NCBI GenBank assembly: GCA_964586145.1
Contig: CAZPHH010000012.1
Location: 1 to 64,000, forward strand
From: JAFGJQ01 sp964586145
GTDB taxonomy: Bacteria > Planctomycetota > Phycisphaerae > UBA1845
Length of the DNA stretch: 64,000 bases
Reading direction: 5' to 3'
Of this stretch, positions 8,501 to 15,640 are shown one piece after another (position 1 is the first letter of the stretch; every line of letters starts with the position of its first letter). The position numbers were made by a program, and so were the translations under genes. The notes beneath the pieces are model-generated. The model did not search any database. It was not told where the DNA came from and worked only from the letters and a program-made list of their open reading frames with translations.

Positions 8501-10498
8501 GGCGACATCTCCGATAACAGCTACCATGTGCTCCGAATCAACGACACGAGCGCACCGGCCGTCCTCGACGGATTTGTGATTACCGCGGGCAACGCCACGG
8601 GCACCAGTCCGAAGGATTTGGGCGGAGGGCTGTACAACACCGGGGACGCGATCCTCCGCAACTGCGCGTTCCGGTCCAACCGGGCGGCCCGCAACGGGGG
8701 AGCGATTTCCAATCAAACAGGACCGTCGCTCACCCTGCTGAATTGCGAGTTCTCCGGTAACCACGCCACGGTGCGCGGCGGGGGGGTGCAAACCTACCAG
8801 AGCAGTCTGACCGCCGTGAATTGCACGTTCGCATACAACACGGCCGGCGGCGAGGGCGGCGGCGTTTTCATGAATACCTGGGACACGTCGCTGACGAACT
8901 GCATCCTCTGGGGCAACACGGCCATGGGCGGCGCGTCCGACGAATCCGCCCAGATCCATATCCTGGCCGGCACACTCACCGTGGATTACTCCTGCGTGCA
9001 GCACTGGAGCGGTGCCTTCGGCGGTACCGGGAACATTGGGCTCCATCCGCTGTTCGTCGATGAGGACGGTCCCGACGGTGTGGCTGGCACGCCTGACGAC
9101 AACCTGCGACTCTTGGCCATGTCACCCTGTATCGATGCGGGTTCCAACGAGGCCGTCACCGTGGAAACCGACCTGGACGGACGCCCGCGCATTCGCAACG
9201 GGGGCAGTGGCGAGGCGATCGTCGACATGGGCGCCTTCGAGTACCAGGAAGACTGCAACGAAAACGGAGTTATCGACAGCCTGGATCTGGCAAACGGCAC
9301 AAGCGACGACTACAACGAGAACGGCGTGCCAGACGAGTGCGAGGTTCTCTACGTCAGCGCATCGGCCAGAGGGACCGGCACCGGGGAGAGCTGGGCGAAT
9401 GCCATCAACGACCTGCAGGAAGCGATGAGCCTGGTTGACACGCATCCGACGCCGGTTTCGCAGATCTGGGTGGCGCGGGGAACGTACCAGCCGGATTCCG
9501 GAACCGGTGACCGCACTCGCAGCTTTGTCCTCCGTGACGGCCTGGCCCTCTACGGTGGCTTTGCCGGCCGGGAGACCAAGGTGACCCAGCGCCGAATGCA
9601 GTCGAACCCCACGATTCTCAGCGCGGACCTCGGACAGGTTCGGGCCTACCACGGTGTGGATGGCTCCGGAGTCGGGCCGACGGCCGTTCTGGACGGGTTT
9701 ATCATCGAACGCGGCTATGCGAACGGCCCCGCGACAGAGATCGCACACTGGGGGGGGGGGATCCTGATCATGGATGGCAGCCCGACGGTACGGCGCTGCG
9801 TCATTCGCAGAAACTACGCCAGTGCAAATGGCGGGGGAGTGTCCGTCCTGGGGAACAGTTCTCCCACATTCGAGAGTTGCGTCTTTGTCAGCAATTTCGC
9901 CATGTCCAACGGGGGCGCCGTGCAGGCATACCAGTGCGGGCTGACCCTGACGAATTGCACCGTGGCAGGCAATTCCGCCAGTGGAGCAGGAGGCGGGATC
10001 TTTCTGAATGGGGTCCAGGCCGCGCTCACCAATTGCATATCATGGGGCAACGACGTCCGGCAGGATTATGGGGAGTCCAGCCAGCTTCACGTACTCAACT
10101 GCACGCCCGCCCTGAACTATAACTGCGTGCAGAACTGGTCCGGCACGCTGCCGGGCGCGGGGCTTGGCAACATCGGCGGTGATCCGCTGTTCATCGAGCA
10201 ACCGGGAATACAGATATCCGGCGATGCGCGATTGCGCTTCGGCTCGCTCGCCATCAACGTGGGTGATCCAGCCTTCGCGCCGGAGCCGGGCGGGATCGAT
10301 GCCGCAGGCGACGTGCGGGTACGATGCGGACGCATAGACATGGGCGCGTACGAGTACGGCCAGCGCGATCCAGATTGCGATGGAATCATCGATCTGGAGG
10401 AGGCGACCGAGGCTGTTCCGATCCCCACGGCAGCCCCCGTACCGAGGGCGGGGCCGTCTGCCATCCGCGAGAGAGACCCGGGAAGGCCGTCTGAGTGA
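2582..10498 (+). CDS. Giant exported multi-module beta-helix protein with Ca-binding linkers
   Basis: A 2,638-residue secreted or surface protein. A signal peptide (residues 1-27, hydrophobic core LALVLLLGTVLAS) precedes ATWYVDDDAPAGGNG. About six right-handed beta-helix modules follow, recognisable by repeated NCxFxxNxAxxxGGG turns and module-end phrases such as SPCIDAGS and DMGAFEYQ. An Ig/BACON-like domain lies near residues 865-965 (PRLAVSPSWIDVDVP). Asn/Asp-rich linkers (DCNENGVIDSLD, DANGNGRLDVCE) at roughly 1400-1466, 1811-1875 and 2223-2255 look like dockerin or EF-hand-type Ca-binding spacers. Modules 4 and 5 share 310 identical residues. The start is set by GAGGAGGG at 2567-2574. 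I see no PEP-CTERM or other anchor. Adhesion or polysaccharide binding is possible; the function is unknown. Confidence 0.85.
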   Translation: MTRHGLGVAGLALVLLLGTVLASTTRAATWYVDDDAPAGGNGQSWPTAFRYLQDALHACTTGDEIRVAAGRYTPDRDEAGLVTPLDRYASFILVDGVALRGGYAGIGSANPDSQDVARYVTVLSGDLLDDDIWPALGTDNSRHVVTAEAVGPSTILEGLVIEAGYGHGSYTDVLSRSGGGVFSHGSSLQIRRCTFRHCYASRYGAALYHGGGGVVSLVNCFIERCQAESGAGVFVDGPSELVMDHCTIVDNLAETAGGGLFLRAATAAVTNCIFWDNRTEDEHLLPTEPGQVFADEASTLTVNHSCVQGWTGALAGVGNFDANPLLVRRGFRLQAGSPCIDAGSGDAGWTDIDSEAPGSGGVPDVGADEFVDSDMNGLPDRWEEIHFGTLTGADPDSDTDADGLTALEEYALNTSPVVARGVYYVDPAGDDTWDGLSPVADGTHGPKRTIQAAIDATRPGEIDVVVVRDGIFTGAGNRGLSLPAHDMVLRSENGPANCIIDCEKAERGIRVDRRQTSATAIRGLTIRRGKVLLSSSTTAYGGGIYCDHADATIRDCIIYECEAVGSGGYGGAVCLYGSRGRICDTFVAGNLAEGSRAAGGGIVLRRGSPQVERCVVLDNQARMTTPVAPGNSSGGGGIASDSSQSSIRDCLVAGNSAYCGGGICDVFCCGPSLDGTLGSCIERCEIRQNAATFGGGFYCEGAASDLVTCVIVRNLSTLTAAVHSWDYAYQWPFVTHCLIAENSNVRNWPSQSPLLAGISGVYFVSNSIVWGNDPLQAGEYVEMDYSSVQGGYPGIANIDEMPAFPVGQDWHLLPGSPGVDSGTNTPAKPLPLHDFDGAPRSVDGNGNGDARPDVGPYEYVPGVPRLAVSPSWIDVDVPRGGPEAEPVQLSIRNCGDGVLHWQASEDAPWLSLSTVEGESAGQTQTVEITFDTTGLTWGRYIAFVTFTSDGAATTQRRIPVTLHVRRVQRVPAQHATIQAAITAAQQDDVVMIADGIYNEYIYLQEKSITVRSENGPANCIIDRQYLGPGIGVHRCGPIPATIEGLTIRHAIDSGVNISYSDGVVLRNCRLLHNEGYRGGGLNVVRSRVSVVDCLFQGNVVPGEGGGVLAQEAVLTMRGCQVCENRSEITSSAVGGGGMSLSLVRGEIHGCRILGNSANGVGGGLDLRITAVRVSNSLIAGNLARNAGGVSVSGTFGNEQLLVQNAVIASNTATNGDGGGVGVGSGALRLQNSTVVGNTATWRGGGVYAGGDELDIRNSIVTDNTAPQGPQIAVSFGSLKARRSAVRGGEADIWDGTYSGGIVVWDNVIAEDPQLKNPAGVDQLMSTWRDGDYTLRAGSPCIDSASSASLPIDWLDADADQSWVEWLPVDAAGLPRVVDDPTAPNVGYGEPPFVDMGAFEYQDDCNENGVIDSLDLANGTSADCTGNGVPDECELDCDGNGLADVCEIDLDPGLDANGNGRLDVCEDVLYVNASASGAATGWTWEDAYTDLQDALPAATLGSEIWVAAGTYRPDGGTGDRALSFELPGGVAVYGGFAGGETSLDQRDLSANPTILSGDIGVPGDISDNSYHVLRINDTSAPAVLDGFVITAGNATGTSPKDLGGGLYNTGDAILRNCAFRSNRAARNGGAISNQTGPSLTLLNCEFSGNHATVRGGGVQTYQSSLTAVNCTFAYNTAGGEGGGVFMNTWDTSLTNCILWGNTAMGGASDESAQIHILAGTLTVDYSCVQHWSGAFGGTGNIGLHPLFVDEDGPDGVAGTPDDNLRLLAMSPCIDAGSNEAVTVETDLDGRPRIRNGGSGEAIVDMGAFEYQEDCNENGVIDSLDVANGTSADCTGNGIPDECEFDCDENGTADVCEIDLDPALDANGNGYLDVCEVLYVNASASGTNTGESWADAVNNLQQALRLVDTRPIPVSQVWVSAGTYRPDRGTGDRALSFELPGGVAVYGGFAGGETSLDQRDLSANPTILSGDIGVPGDISDNSYHVLRINDTSAPAVLDGFVITAGNATGTSPKDLGGGLYNTGDAILRNCAFRSNRAARNGGAISNQTGPSLTLLNCEFSGNHATVRGGGVQTYQSSLTAVNCTFAYNTAGGEGGGVFMNTWDTSLTNCILWGNTAMGGASDESAQIHILAGTLTVDYSCVQHWSGAFGGTGNIGLHPLFVDEDGPDGVAGTPDDNLRLLAMSPCIDAGSNEAVTVETDLDGRPRIRNGGSGEAIVDMGAFEYQEDCNENGVIDSLDLANGTSDDYNENGVPDECEVLYVSASARGTGTGESWANAINDLQEAMSLVDTHPTPVSQIWVARGTYQPDSGTGDRTRSFVLRDGLALYGGFAGRETKVTQRRMQSNPTILSADLGQVRAYHGVDGSGVGPTAVLDGFIIERGYANGPATEIAHWGGGILIMDGSPTVRRCVIRRNYASANGGGVSVLGNSSPTFESCVFVSNFAMSNGGAVQAYQCGLTLTNCTVAGNSASGAGGGIFLNGVQAALTNCISWGNDVRQDYGESSQLHVLNCTPALNYNCVQNWSGTLPGAGLGNIGGDPLFIEQPGIQISGDARLRFGSLAINVGDPAFAPEPGGIDAAGDVRVRCGRIDMGAYEYGQRDPDCDGIIDLEEATEAVPIPTAAPVPRAGPSAIRERDPGRPSE
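7122..8050 (+). repeat. Internal direct duplication, copy 1
   Basis: This 929-bp segment reads identically to 8358-9286, an in-frame offset of 1,236 bp or 412 codons. Identity extends 22 bp further left apart from one mismatch at 7121/8357. It covers one beta-helix module plus the start of the following Ca-binding linker. Synonymous sites are also identical, so the duplication or conversion is recent. Confidence 0.9.
8358..9286 (+). repeat. Internal direct duplication, copy 2
   Basis: Second copy of the 929-bp repeat. The copies diverge immediately after position 9286 (GATGTGGCA in copy 1, GATCTGGCA here) and upstream in the module's N-terminal segment, so the identical block has sharp borders inside otherwise divergent modules. 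Confidence 0.9.
9750..9760 (+). repeat. Eleven-G homopolymer in the beta-helix gene
   Basis: A run of 11 consecutive G encodes Trp-Gly-Gly-Gly in the sixth beta-helix module. As sequenced the frame is intact. A one-base slip would truncate the last roughly 245 residues, so this is a candidate phase-variable tract. Confidence 0.8.
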
Positions 10499-10527
10499 CC
10501 GCGTCGCGTGCGGTTGCCCGCGGACTC

Positions 10528-11556
10528 TCAATCGTCGTCGTGCTTGCGCTTGCGGGGCTTCTTCTTGTCGCGGTCCTTGTGGGGTTTTGGCGGCTTCTCC
10601 GGCGGGAAGAGGGCGTCGAGCTTTTTGCGGACGGCGCCGTCGATCGACACGCGCAGGGCGAGCAGGTTCTCGCGAAGCTGGGTCAGGCTCGTGGCGCCGA
10701 GGATCACGCTGGAGACGGCCGGGTTCGCCGCCGCCCAGGCGATGGCCAGTTGCGCCCGCGTGCAGCCGGCGTCTTCCGCAACCTCCCGAAACCGCCGCAC
10801 GCGGTCTCGCTTTTCGTCGCTGTACACCCAGTCCCGCACCCACGTCAGCCGGCCGAGGCGCGAACCCGCCGGAATCCCATCGTCATACTTGCCGGTCAGC
10901 AGGCCGGAGGCCAGCGGGCTCCAGACAACCGAGCCCATGCCGTATTTCTCCAGGGCCGGCACGGTGTCTTCTTCAAACTTCGTCCGGGCGACCAGGCTGT
11001 ACTGCGGCTGCTCCACCTGCGGGCGGTAGAGGTTGTGCTTGTCGCAGAACTCGCAGACCTCCTTGATCTGCTTGCCCGTCCACTCGCTGGTGCCCCAGTA
11101 GAGGACCTTGCCCTGGTGGACCAGGTCGTCCATGGCCCGGGCCGTCTCTTCGATGGGCGTGTGCTCGTCGAACCGGTGACAGAAATAGAGGTCCAGGTAG
11201 TCCGTGCCGATGCGTTCCAGGCTCCGCTCCACCGACTCGACAACGTGCTTGCGAGACAGCCCGCGGTCGTTCACGTCGTCGCTCATGGGGAAGAACACCT
11301 TGCTGGAGATCACCAGCCGGTGCCGCGGCAGGTCGGACAGAATGAGGCCCATGAGCCGCTCGGCGTTGCCCCGGCCGTAGGCGTCGGCGATGTCGAAGAA
11401 ATTGACCCCGGCGTCAAACGCCGCGTGGAGGATGCGGCGGGCGGTCCGTTCGTCGGTGAGGCTCTCGCCGAACGTGGTCCAGCCGCCGAGGCTCAGCAGG
11501 CTGACCCTCGTGCCGCATCGGCCCAGCGGGCGGTAGTCCATCTTCGATGTTTGCAT
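10528..11556 (-). CDS. Aldo/keto reductase (Kv-beta/YghZ-like)
   Basis: NADPH-dependent oxidoreductase with a TIM barrel. The product starts MQTSKMDYRPLGRCGTRVSL. The catalytic tetrad is visible as Asp and Tyr in NFFDIADAYGRG, Lys in VISSKVFFP and His in LYFCHRFDEHTP. The phrase QGKVLYWGTSEW and the C-terminal cofactor-binding VSSVILGATSLTQLRENL are typical of the AKR6/AKR14 branch. The open frame extends 57 codons further upstream, but ATG 11556 has a GGGAG SD and the conserved start. An unusual Lys/Arg/Asp-rich tail ends RKRKHDDD. It is convergent with the giant gene (29 bp apart) and divergent from the ThiD2-ThiE gene. The substrate is unknown. Confidence 0.85.
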   Translation of the reverse strand: MQTSKMDYRPLGRCGTRVSLLSLGGWTTFGESLTDERTARRILHAAFDAGVNFFDIADAYGRGNAERLMGLILSDLPRHRLVISSKVFFPMSDDVNDRGLSRKHVVESVERSLERIGTDYLDLYFCHRFDEHTPIEETARAMDDLVHQGKVLYWGTSEWTGKQIKEVCEFCDKHNLYRPQVEQPQYSLVARTKFEEDTVPALEKYGMGSVVWSPLASGLLTGKYDDGIPAGSRLGRLTWVRDWVYSDEKRDRVRRFREVAEDAGCTRAQLAIAWAAANPAVSSVILGATSLTQLRENLLALRVSIDGAVRKKLDALFPPEKPPKPHKDRDKKKPRKRKHDDD

Positions 11557-11632
11557 GGCAGTCTCCCGCGAGTTATGAATTCCCCGGAGGCGTGGGCCCC
11601 GGCCGCGTCCAAGTGACCGGAAGCGCCCGCCG

Positions 11633-12772
11633 GTGTCAAGCCGGCGCGCTCGACCGGCGGTCGCGGAACACGCATCCAGGGGAGGCCGAACCATCGACGG
11701 ATCCGTGGCCCGAATTCTGGACGCCAACGCGAACCGCGCCCGCGAGGCCGCCCGCGTGCTGGAGGATTACGCGCGCTTCGCGCTCGATGACGCGGATCTC
11801 AGCCGGCAGGCCAAGAGCATCCGGCATGAAGTGGTCGCGGCCGTGGAACAGGCCGGGCTAGCGAACGTGGTGCGCAATCGCGACATCCTGGAGGACGTGG
11901 GCCGCGACATCCGGACCGAGCGTGAATACCGCCGCGAAAGCACGGCCGACGTCGTCATCGCCGCGGCGGCCCGGCTCAGCGAGGCGCTCCGCGTGCTCGA
12001 GGAGTACGGCAAGACGGTCGACGCGGGGCTCGGCCGGGCGTTCGAGCAGCTTCGATACCGGGGCTACGAGCTGGAGCGGCGAGTACGGATCGGCCTGGAG
12101 GCCGCCCGCCGGTTCGGCCATGTCCGGCTCTACGTGCTGCTGACCGAATCGCTGTGCTCGGGCGATTGGTTCGAGACCGCCCGGGCCGTCCTCGACGGCG
12201 GGGCCGACTGTGTGCAGCTTCGTGAGAAGACACTGCCCGACGGCGAGCTTCTGACGCGGGCTCGGCTCCTGGCCGCGCTTTGCCGGGACCGCGGCGTGCT
12301 GTTCGTGATGAACGACCGGGCCGATCTGGCCCTCGCCGCTCAGGCGGACGGCCTGCACGTCGGGCAGGAGGACCTTCCCGTGGCCGAGGCGCGGCGTGTT
12401 CTCGGCCCGGGGCCGCTGATCGGCGCCAGCACGCACACGCCGGAGCAGGTGCGGGCGGCCGCGGCCCAGGCGCCGGATTACATCGCGGTCGGGCCGATGT
12501 TTGCCAGCGGCACGAAGCCGCAGTCGCACGTGCCCGGCCCGGCCCTGGTGGAGGCGGCGCGGGCGTTCACGTCGTTGCCGCTGGTTGCGATCGGGGGGAT
12601 CACGTCGGAGAACGTACCGCAGGTTGTTCAGGCGGGCGCGCGCTGCATTTGCGTCTGCAGCGCGGTGATTTCCCAGCCGGACCCGCGCGAAGCCGCCCGC
12701 CGGCTCAAGGACGCCACGTTAATCGCCGAGTCGGCATCCGAACCGAAGGAAGACACCCATGCCGCTGGATGA
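11633..12772 (+). CDS. thiE: ThiD2-ThiE fusion: thiamine-phosphate synthase
   Basis: Makes thiamine monophosphate from HMP-pyrophosphate and thiazole phosphate. The ThiE barrel begins near residue 160 (VRLYVLLTESLCSG) and has the family motifs VQLREKTLPDGELL, MNDRADLALAAQADGLHVG, GASTHTPEQVR, VGPMFASGTKP and LVAIGGITSENV. The N-terminal roughly 150 residues (ILDANANRAREAARVLEDYA onward) match the helical ThiD2-type domain, which supplies HMP-phosphate kinase activity in some cyanobacterial and planctomycete enzymes. The start is uncertain: GTG 11633 has GGAAG 9 nt upstream, while conserved sequence begins only at about 11708 and GTG 11705 is an alternative. Its end overlaps the next gene by 14 bp. 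Confidence 0.88.
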   Translation: MSSRRARPAVAEHASRGGRTIDGSVARILDANANRAREAARVLEDYARFALDDADLSRQAKSIRHEVVAAVEQAGLANVVRNRDILEDVGRDIRTEREYRRESTADVVIAAAARLSEALRVLEEYGKTVDAGLGRAFEQLRYRGYELERRVRIGLEAARRFGHVRLYVLLTESLCSGDWFETARAVLDGGADCVQLREKTLPDGELLTRARLLAALCRDRGVLFVMNDRADLALAAQADGLHVGQEDLPVAEARRVLGPGPLIGASTHTPEQVRAAAAQAPDYIAVGPMFASGTKPQSHVPGPALVEAARAFTSLPLVAIGGITSENVPQVVQAGARCICVCSAVISQPDPREAARRLKDATLIAESASEPKEDTHAAG

Positions 12773-13241
12773 GGCCACCCTGGAGCGCCTCCTCGGGCAC
12801 GAATGGCGCGAGCGGATTCCGCCGATCTGCCCGGAGTGCGGCTACAACCTCACCGGCCTGCCGGACAACCGCTGCCCGGAGTGCGGCTACGTCTACAGCC
12901 GCCAGGACGTGGCTCGCAACGCCCGGAACATGATCTACCAACTCCAGGCCCTACGAGACGTCAACGACATTCTGAAAGTCGGGTTCTTTCTGGGCGGTGC
13001 CGCCGCGTTGTTCTTCATCGCCGCCCGGCTGACCGGCCCGGACGGCATGATGGTCCTGGCACGGATCGCATCCGTCTTTCTGGGCCTGCCCACGATCGGC
13101 TTGGGCTTGCAGGTCTTTCGCGTGAAACGCCTGCCCGCCTGGGCACGAGAGTTCGTGCCCACAGAGCCCCACTACGGTCGCGGCGTGGCGACCGCCGCCC
13201 TCGGCCTGCTGCTGATTGTGGCCGCACTGCTTGTGCCGTAG
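12759..13241 (+). CDS. Zinc-ribbon membrane protein, function unknown
   Basis: A 160-residue protein with an N-terminal zinc ribbon made of two CPECGY knuckles around residues 24-43 (ICPECGYNLTGLPDNR, then CPECGY). About three hydrophobic segments follow: VGFFLGGAAALFFIAARL, ARIASVFLGLPTIGLGLQVF and VATAALGLLLIVAALLVP. This ribbon-plus-membrane layout is common in Planctomycetota and has no assigned function. It overlaps the end of the thiamine gene by 14 bp, so the two are probably co-transcribed. It is convergent with the LuxR-type regulator. Confidence 0.75.
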   Translation: MPLDEATLERLLGHEWRERIPPICPECGYNLTGLPDNRCPECGYVYSRQDVARNARNMIYQLQALRDVNDILKVGFFLGGAAALFFIAARLTGPDGMMVLARIASVFLGLPTIGLGLQVFRVKRLPAWAREFVPTEPHYGRGVATAALGLLLIVAALLVP

Positions 13242-13299
13242 GCTGGAGGGCCTCTTCAGGAACTCGAAATCGGTCGGATCCGCGGAGAGGGGCCGGGGA

Positions 13300-13968
13300 T
13301 CACAGATCCACAAGACCGGCCATGATCGCCCGCCGGACCAGGTCCACCCGGTTGTGGACGTCCAGCTTCTTCATCAGGTTGGCGGTGTGTTTCTGAATCG
13401 TCTTGGCGCTGCGGCACAGGCGCATCGCCACCTGCCGTGTGCCATGTCCGGCGGCCAGCATCGCGAGAATTTCCCGCTCGCGGGCCGTCAGCGTGTGCAT
13501 CGAGTGAACGGCCACCTGCGCCTGCCCCCAGCGATGGCGGGACGCCCGATCCCGGGCCGCGCACTGGCGGACCGCGTTCTGCAGGATCCCATCGGTGTAC
13601 GGCTTGGGCACCACGTCTGCCGCACCGGCCTGCATGGCCCGCACGGCCCCGCACACGTCGGTGTGGGCCGCCACCACCACCGAAAGCCCCCGCGCAGTGT
13701 CAGAGGTCAGCCGGTTCAGCCAGCCCAGTTCGGTATCCGTAATCCGGGCCAGCTCCAGAACGACGCAGCCGCCGGACTCCGGTTCGTGCCGGGAAAGAAA
13801 CTCCTCGACATGGCCATAGATGATCGGACCGAACCCGTCCGCAGACAGCACCGCGCGGAGTCGTTCGCGCGTCAGGGGATGCTCGGCGATCAGATGCACG
13901 GCTGTCTGCATTGGATAGGCGAAAGCGGTCGTGGGCATTGCACCCTCAGCATTCGCAACGGTCGTCAT
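13300..13968 (-). CDS. LuxR/FixJ-type response regulator with non-canonical receiver
   Basis: A 222-residue DNA-binding regulator. The C-terminal HTH (LTAREREILAMLAAGHGTRQ onward, about residues 152-215) is a classic LuxR/GerE domain. The N-terminal half is receiver-like and keeps the late Lys (ADVVPKPY). The phosphoacceptor position reads CVVLELARI, with Glu72 where Asp is expected, and the upstream acidic pair is reduced to a lone Glu in LIAEHPLTRERL. Conventional phosphorylation is therefore unlikely; the Glu may mimic the active state, or the domain may sense something else. The SD is GGAGG, about 9 nt before ATG 13968. No histidine kinase is adjacent. Confidence 0.8.
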   Translation of the reverse strand: MTTVANAEGAMPTTAFAYPMQTAVHLIAEHPLTRERLRAVLSADGFGPIIYGHVEEFLSRHEPESGGCVVLELARITDTELGWLNRLTSDTARGLSVVVAAHTDVCGAVRAMQAGAADVVPKPYTDGILQNAVRQCAARDRASRHRWGQAQVAVHSMHTLTAREREILAMLAAGHGTRQVAMRLCRSAKTIQKHTANLMKKLDVHNRVDLVRRAIMAGLVDL

Positions 13969-14142
13969 GACCGGCCCCTCCGTGTGGAAACAGAGTGTTC
14001 AGACTGGATGTACAGAGAACACGGATAGACGCGTTGCCGAGCCGAGGCGAGCATCTTGCCGTGGCTCCGGGTCGCCACTGGTCGGTCTGTGATCAGAATC
14101 CCCGACACTACCAGGGCTTTCCTCTAATAACGGCCACCTACG

Positions 14143-14168
14143 GCAGAAACCTTAACAGGGATTTCTGC
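14143..14168. promoter_or_regulatory. Inverted repeat GCAGAAA/TTTCTGC
   Basis: Perfect 7-bp arms (14143-14149 and 14162-14168) are separated by 12 bp. They lie in the 418-bp gap between the divergent LuxR-type regulator and the GT-C-like gene. It could be an operator or a small hairpin; there is no U-tract. The rest of this gap shows only the promoter-like element at 14217-14243. Confidence 0.3.
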
Positions 14169-14216
14169 GGTTGTATCACGGGGGTCCGCTCCGGGATTCC
14201 ATGTCACATTCCACGT

Positions 14217-14243
14217 CGACACAGGTAACCTTCGACTTATAAA
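14217..14243 (+). promoter_or_regulatory. Candidate promoter for the GT-C-like gene
   Basis: TCGACA (5 of 6 to the -35 consensus) and TATAAA are separated by 15 bp. The spacing is short. It lies about 140 bp upstream of the GTG start at 14387. Confidence 0.3.
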
Positions 14244-14386
14244 AATGTTGCGACAAATTCGCCGGGGGCGGCCCGCCAGCCGACCCACGCAAACCGGGCG
14301 TTCCGGGGCAACTGTCGACGGCAGCAAGGGCCCGGTAGACTGTCGCACGACCCGCCGCGTGACATCCCGGGGCGGGCCGAGTCAGC

Positions 14387-15640
14387 GTGCGAAGTGAGCC
14401 CCACAACCCGGTCGGACGCGCTTGGACTTGGCGGCTTTGGCTGTGCCTGGCCGTCCTGGGCATTCTGGCCGTCCATGGCATCGGCCGGGTCGGTGCGTTC
14501 TGTTCGCCCATCCGAGCCGACAGCTACGCCTACAGCGGCTTCGCCTGGCGAATTGCCCAGGGCGACGTGCTCTATCGTGACCTGCTGGTGGACAAGCCGC
14601 CGGGCCTGCTGTGGCTGCTGGCCCCGGTCCATCTCGTGGCGCCCGCCGCCCGCTGGCCACTGATCCCGTGGGAATCCGCCTGGATGCTGGCGGGGTATTG
14701 GGCGTTTTACCGTGCGGCTCGGGCGTTGTACGCTCGACAGATCGCGCTGGCGCTCACAGTCGTGGCTGTTCTGGCCGTCAACGTATTCCTGCTCACGGAT
14801 TACACGACCGAGGGATTCAGCCTGGCCGAGAGTTACCTTCTGCTGCCGACGGCGGGGGCCGTGGCCCTGTACTGGCGTGCCGCCCGCCGGGGTCGGTGGG
14901 GCCGATTTGTGTGGACAGGCGTTTTGCTGGGCATTTGTCTGGCACTGAAGCAGACCGCGCTGCCGCTGCTTGTGGCAGTGGCCGCTCATGCCACGACGTG
15001 GGACCTGATCGTGGATCGGGCGCCCGGTCGCTGGGCGACCCGTGCTGCCGGGTTGCTGCTGGGGATCGGCATTGTGGCGGCCGCGGTGGCGGCGGTGCTG
15101 GCCGCCCAGGGCGTGCTGCCTGACGCCTGGCACTCCATGACCACCCGAGCGTCCGGCCTGCTACGACGCGAGACCGGCTGGCCGGGCCGGTGGCGGGATG
15201 TCGTGCCGCTCTGGGTACCCCTGGGCTGGTGTGCGCTCGGCGTGGTGCTCTGGGCACACTCCCGGCCTACCCCGAGGGCGAACACGCACTCGCCGGCCGG
15301 CCGCAACCTCACGTTCCTGCTTCTGTGGCTGGCGGCCGAGTGCCTGATGCTGGTCCTGTTGCCCCGCCGCTCGTTTCACTACTACGCGATATCGTGCCTG
15401 CCGGTGATCCTGCTCTCCGGCATGTTTTGGGCGGCGTTGCGGCGTGATCGTGCCGCGGTGCCCGCTCCGATCGCGAAGGTCGTTTTCGCGACGGCGATCC
15501 TCGGATCCGCGATCGCCTTTCGGCCGGTCATCGACGAACTGGTACCCGTGAGCATCAGTCGTGTCCGATCGTACGACGCGGCTGTCGATCGCAACGCCTT
15601 CGAAAACGCCAAACAGAGCAGCGACATCCGCGTGAAGTGA
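14387..15640 (+). CDS. GT-C-type membrane glycosyltransferase (ArnT/PMT-like)
   Basis: A 417-residue multi-pass membrane protein. After the first membrane segment it has ADSYAYSGFAWRIAQG followed by DVLYRDLLVDKPPG. This is the acidic first-loop signature of lipid-linked-sugar-dependent GT-C transferases (PMT/ArnT/GT83-like family 39 group). About nine hydrophobic segments follow, ending near residue 385. The expected role is transfer of a sugar from a polyprenyl donor to a glycan, lipid or protein outside the inner membrane; donor and acceptor cannot be told. The start is GTG 14387. The stop overlaps the next start in a GTGA arrangement, so the pair is translationally coupled. Confidence 0.7.
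   Translation: MRSEPHNPVGRAWTWRLWLCLAVLGILAVHGIGRVGAFCSPIRADSYAYSGFAWRIAQGDVLYRDLLVDKPPGLLWLLAPVHLVAPAARWPLIPWESAWMLAGYWAFYRAARALYARQIALALTVVAVLAVNVFLLTDYTTEGFSLAESYLLLPTAGAVALYWRAARRGRWGRFVWTGVLLGICLALKQTALPLLVAVAAHATTWDLIVDRAPGRWATRAAGLLLGIGIVAAAVAAVLAAQGVLPDAWHSMTTRASGLLRRETGWPGRWRDVVPLWVPLGWCALGVVLWAHSRPTPRANTHSPAGRNLTFLLLWLAAECLMLVLLPRRSFHYYAISCLPVILLSGMFWAALRRDRAAVPAPIAKVVFATAILGSAIAFRPVIDELVPVSISRVRSYDAAVDRNAFENAKQSSDIRVK

Noticed and set aside
7122..9286. CRISPR or satellite array
   Set aside because: Only two long coding copies in frame; no short regular repeats with unique spacers.
10495..11616. Open frame on the + strand over the aldo/keto reductase gene
   Set aside because: It begins with a plausible hydrophobic stretch, but the rest is an antisense shadow of conserved AKR motifs.
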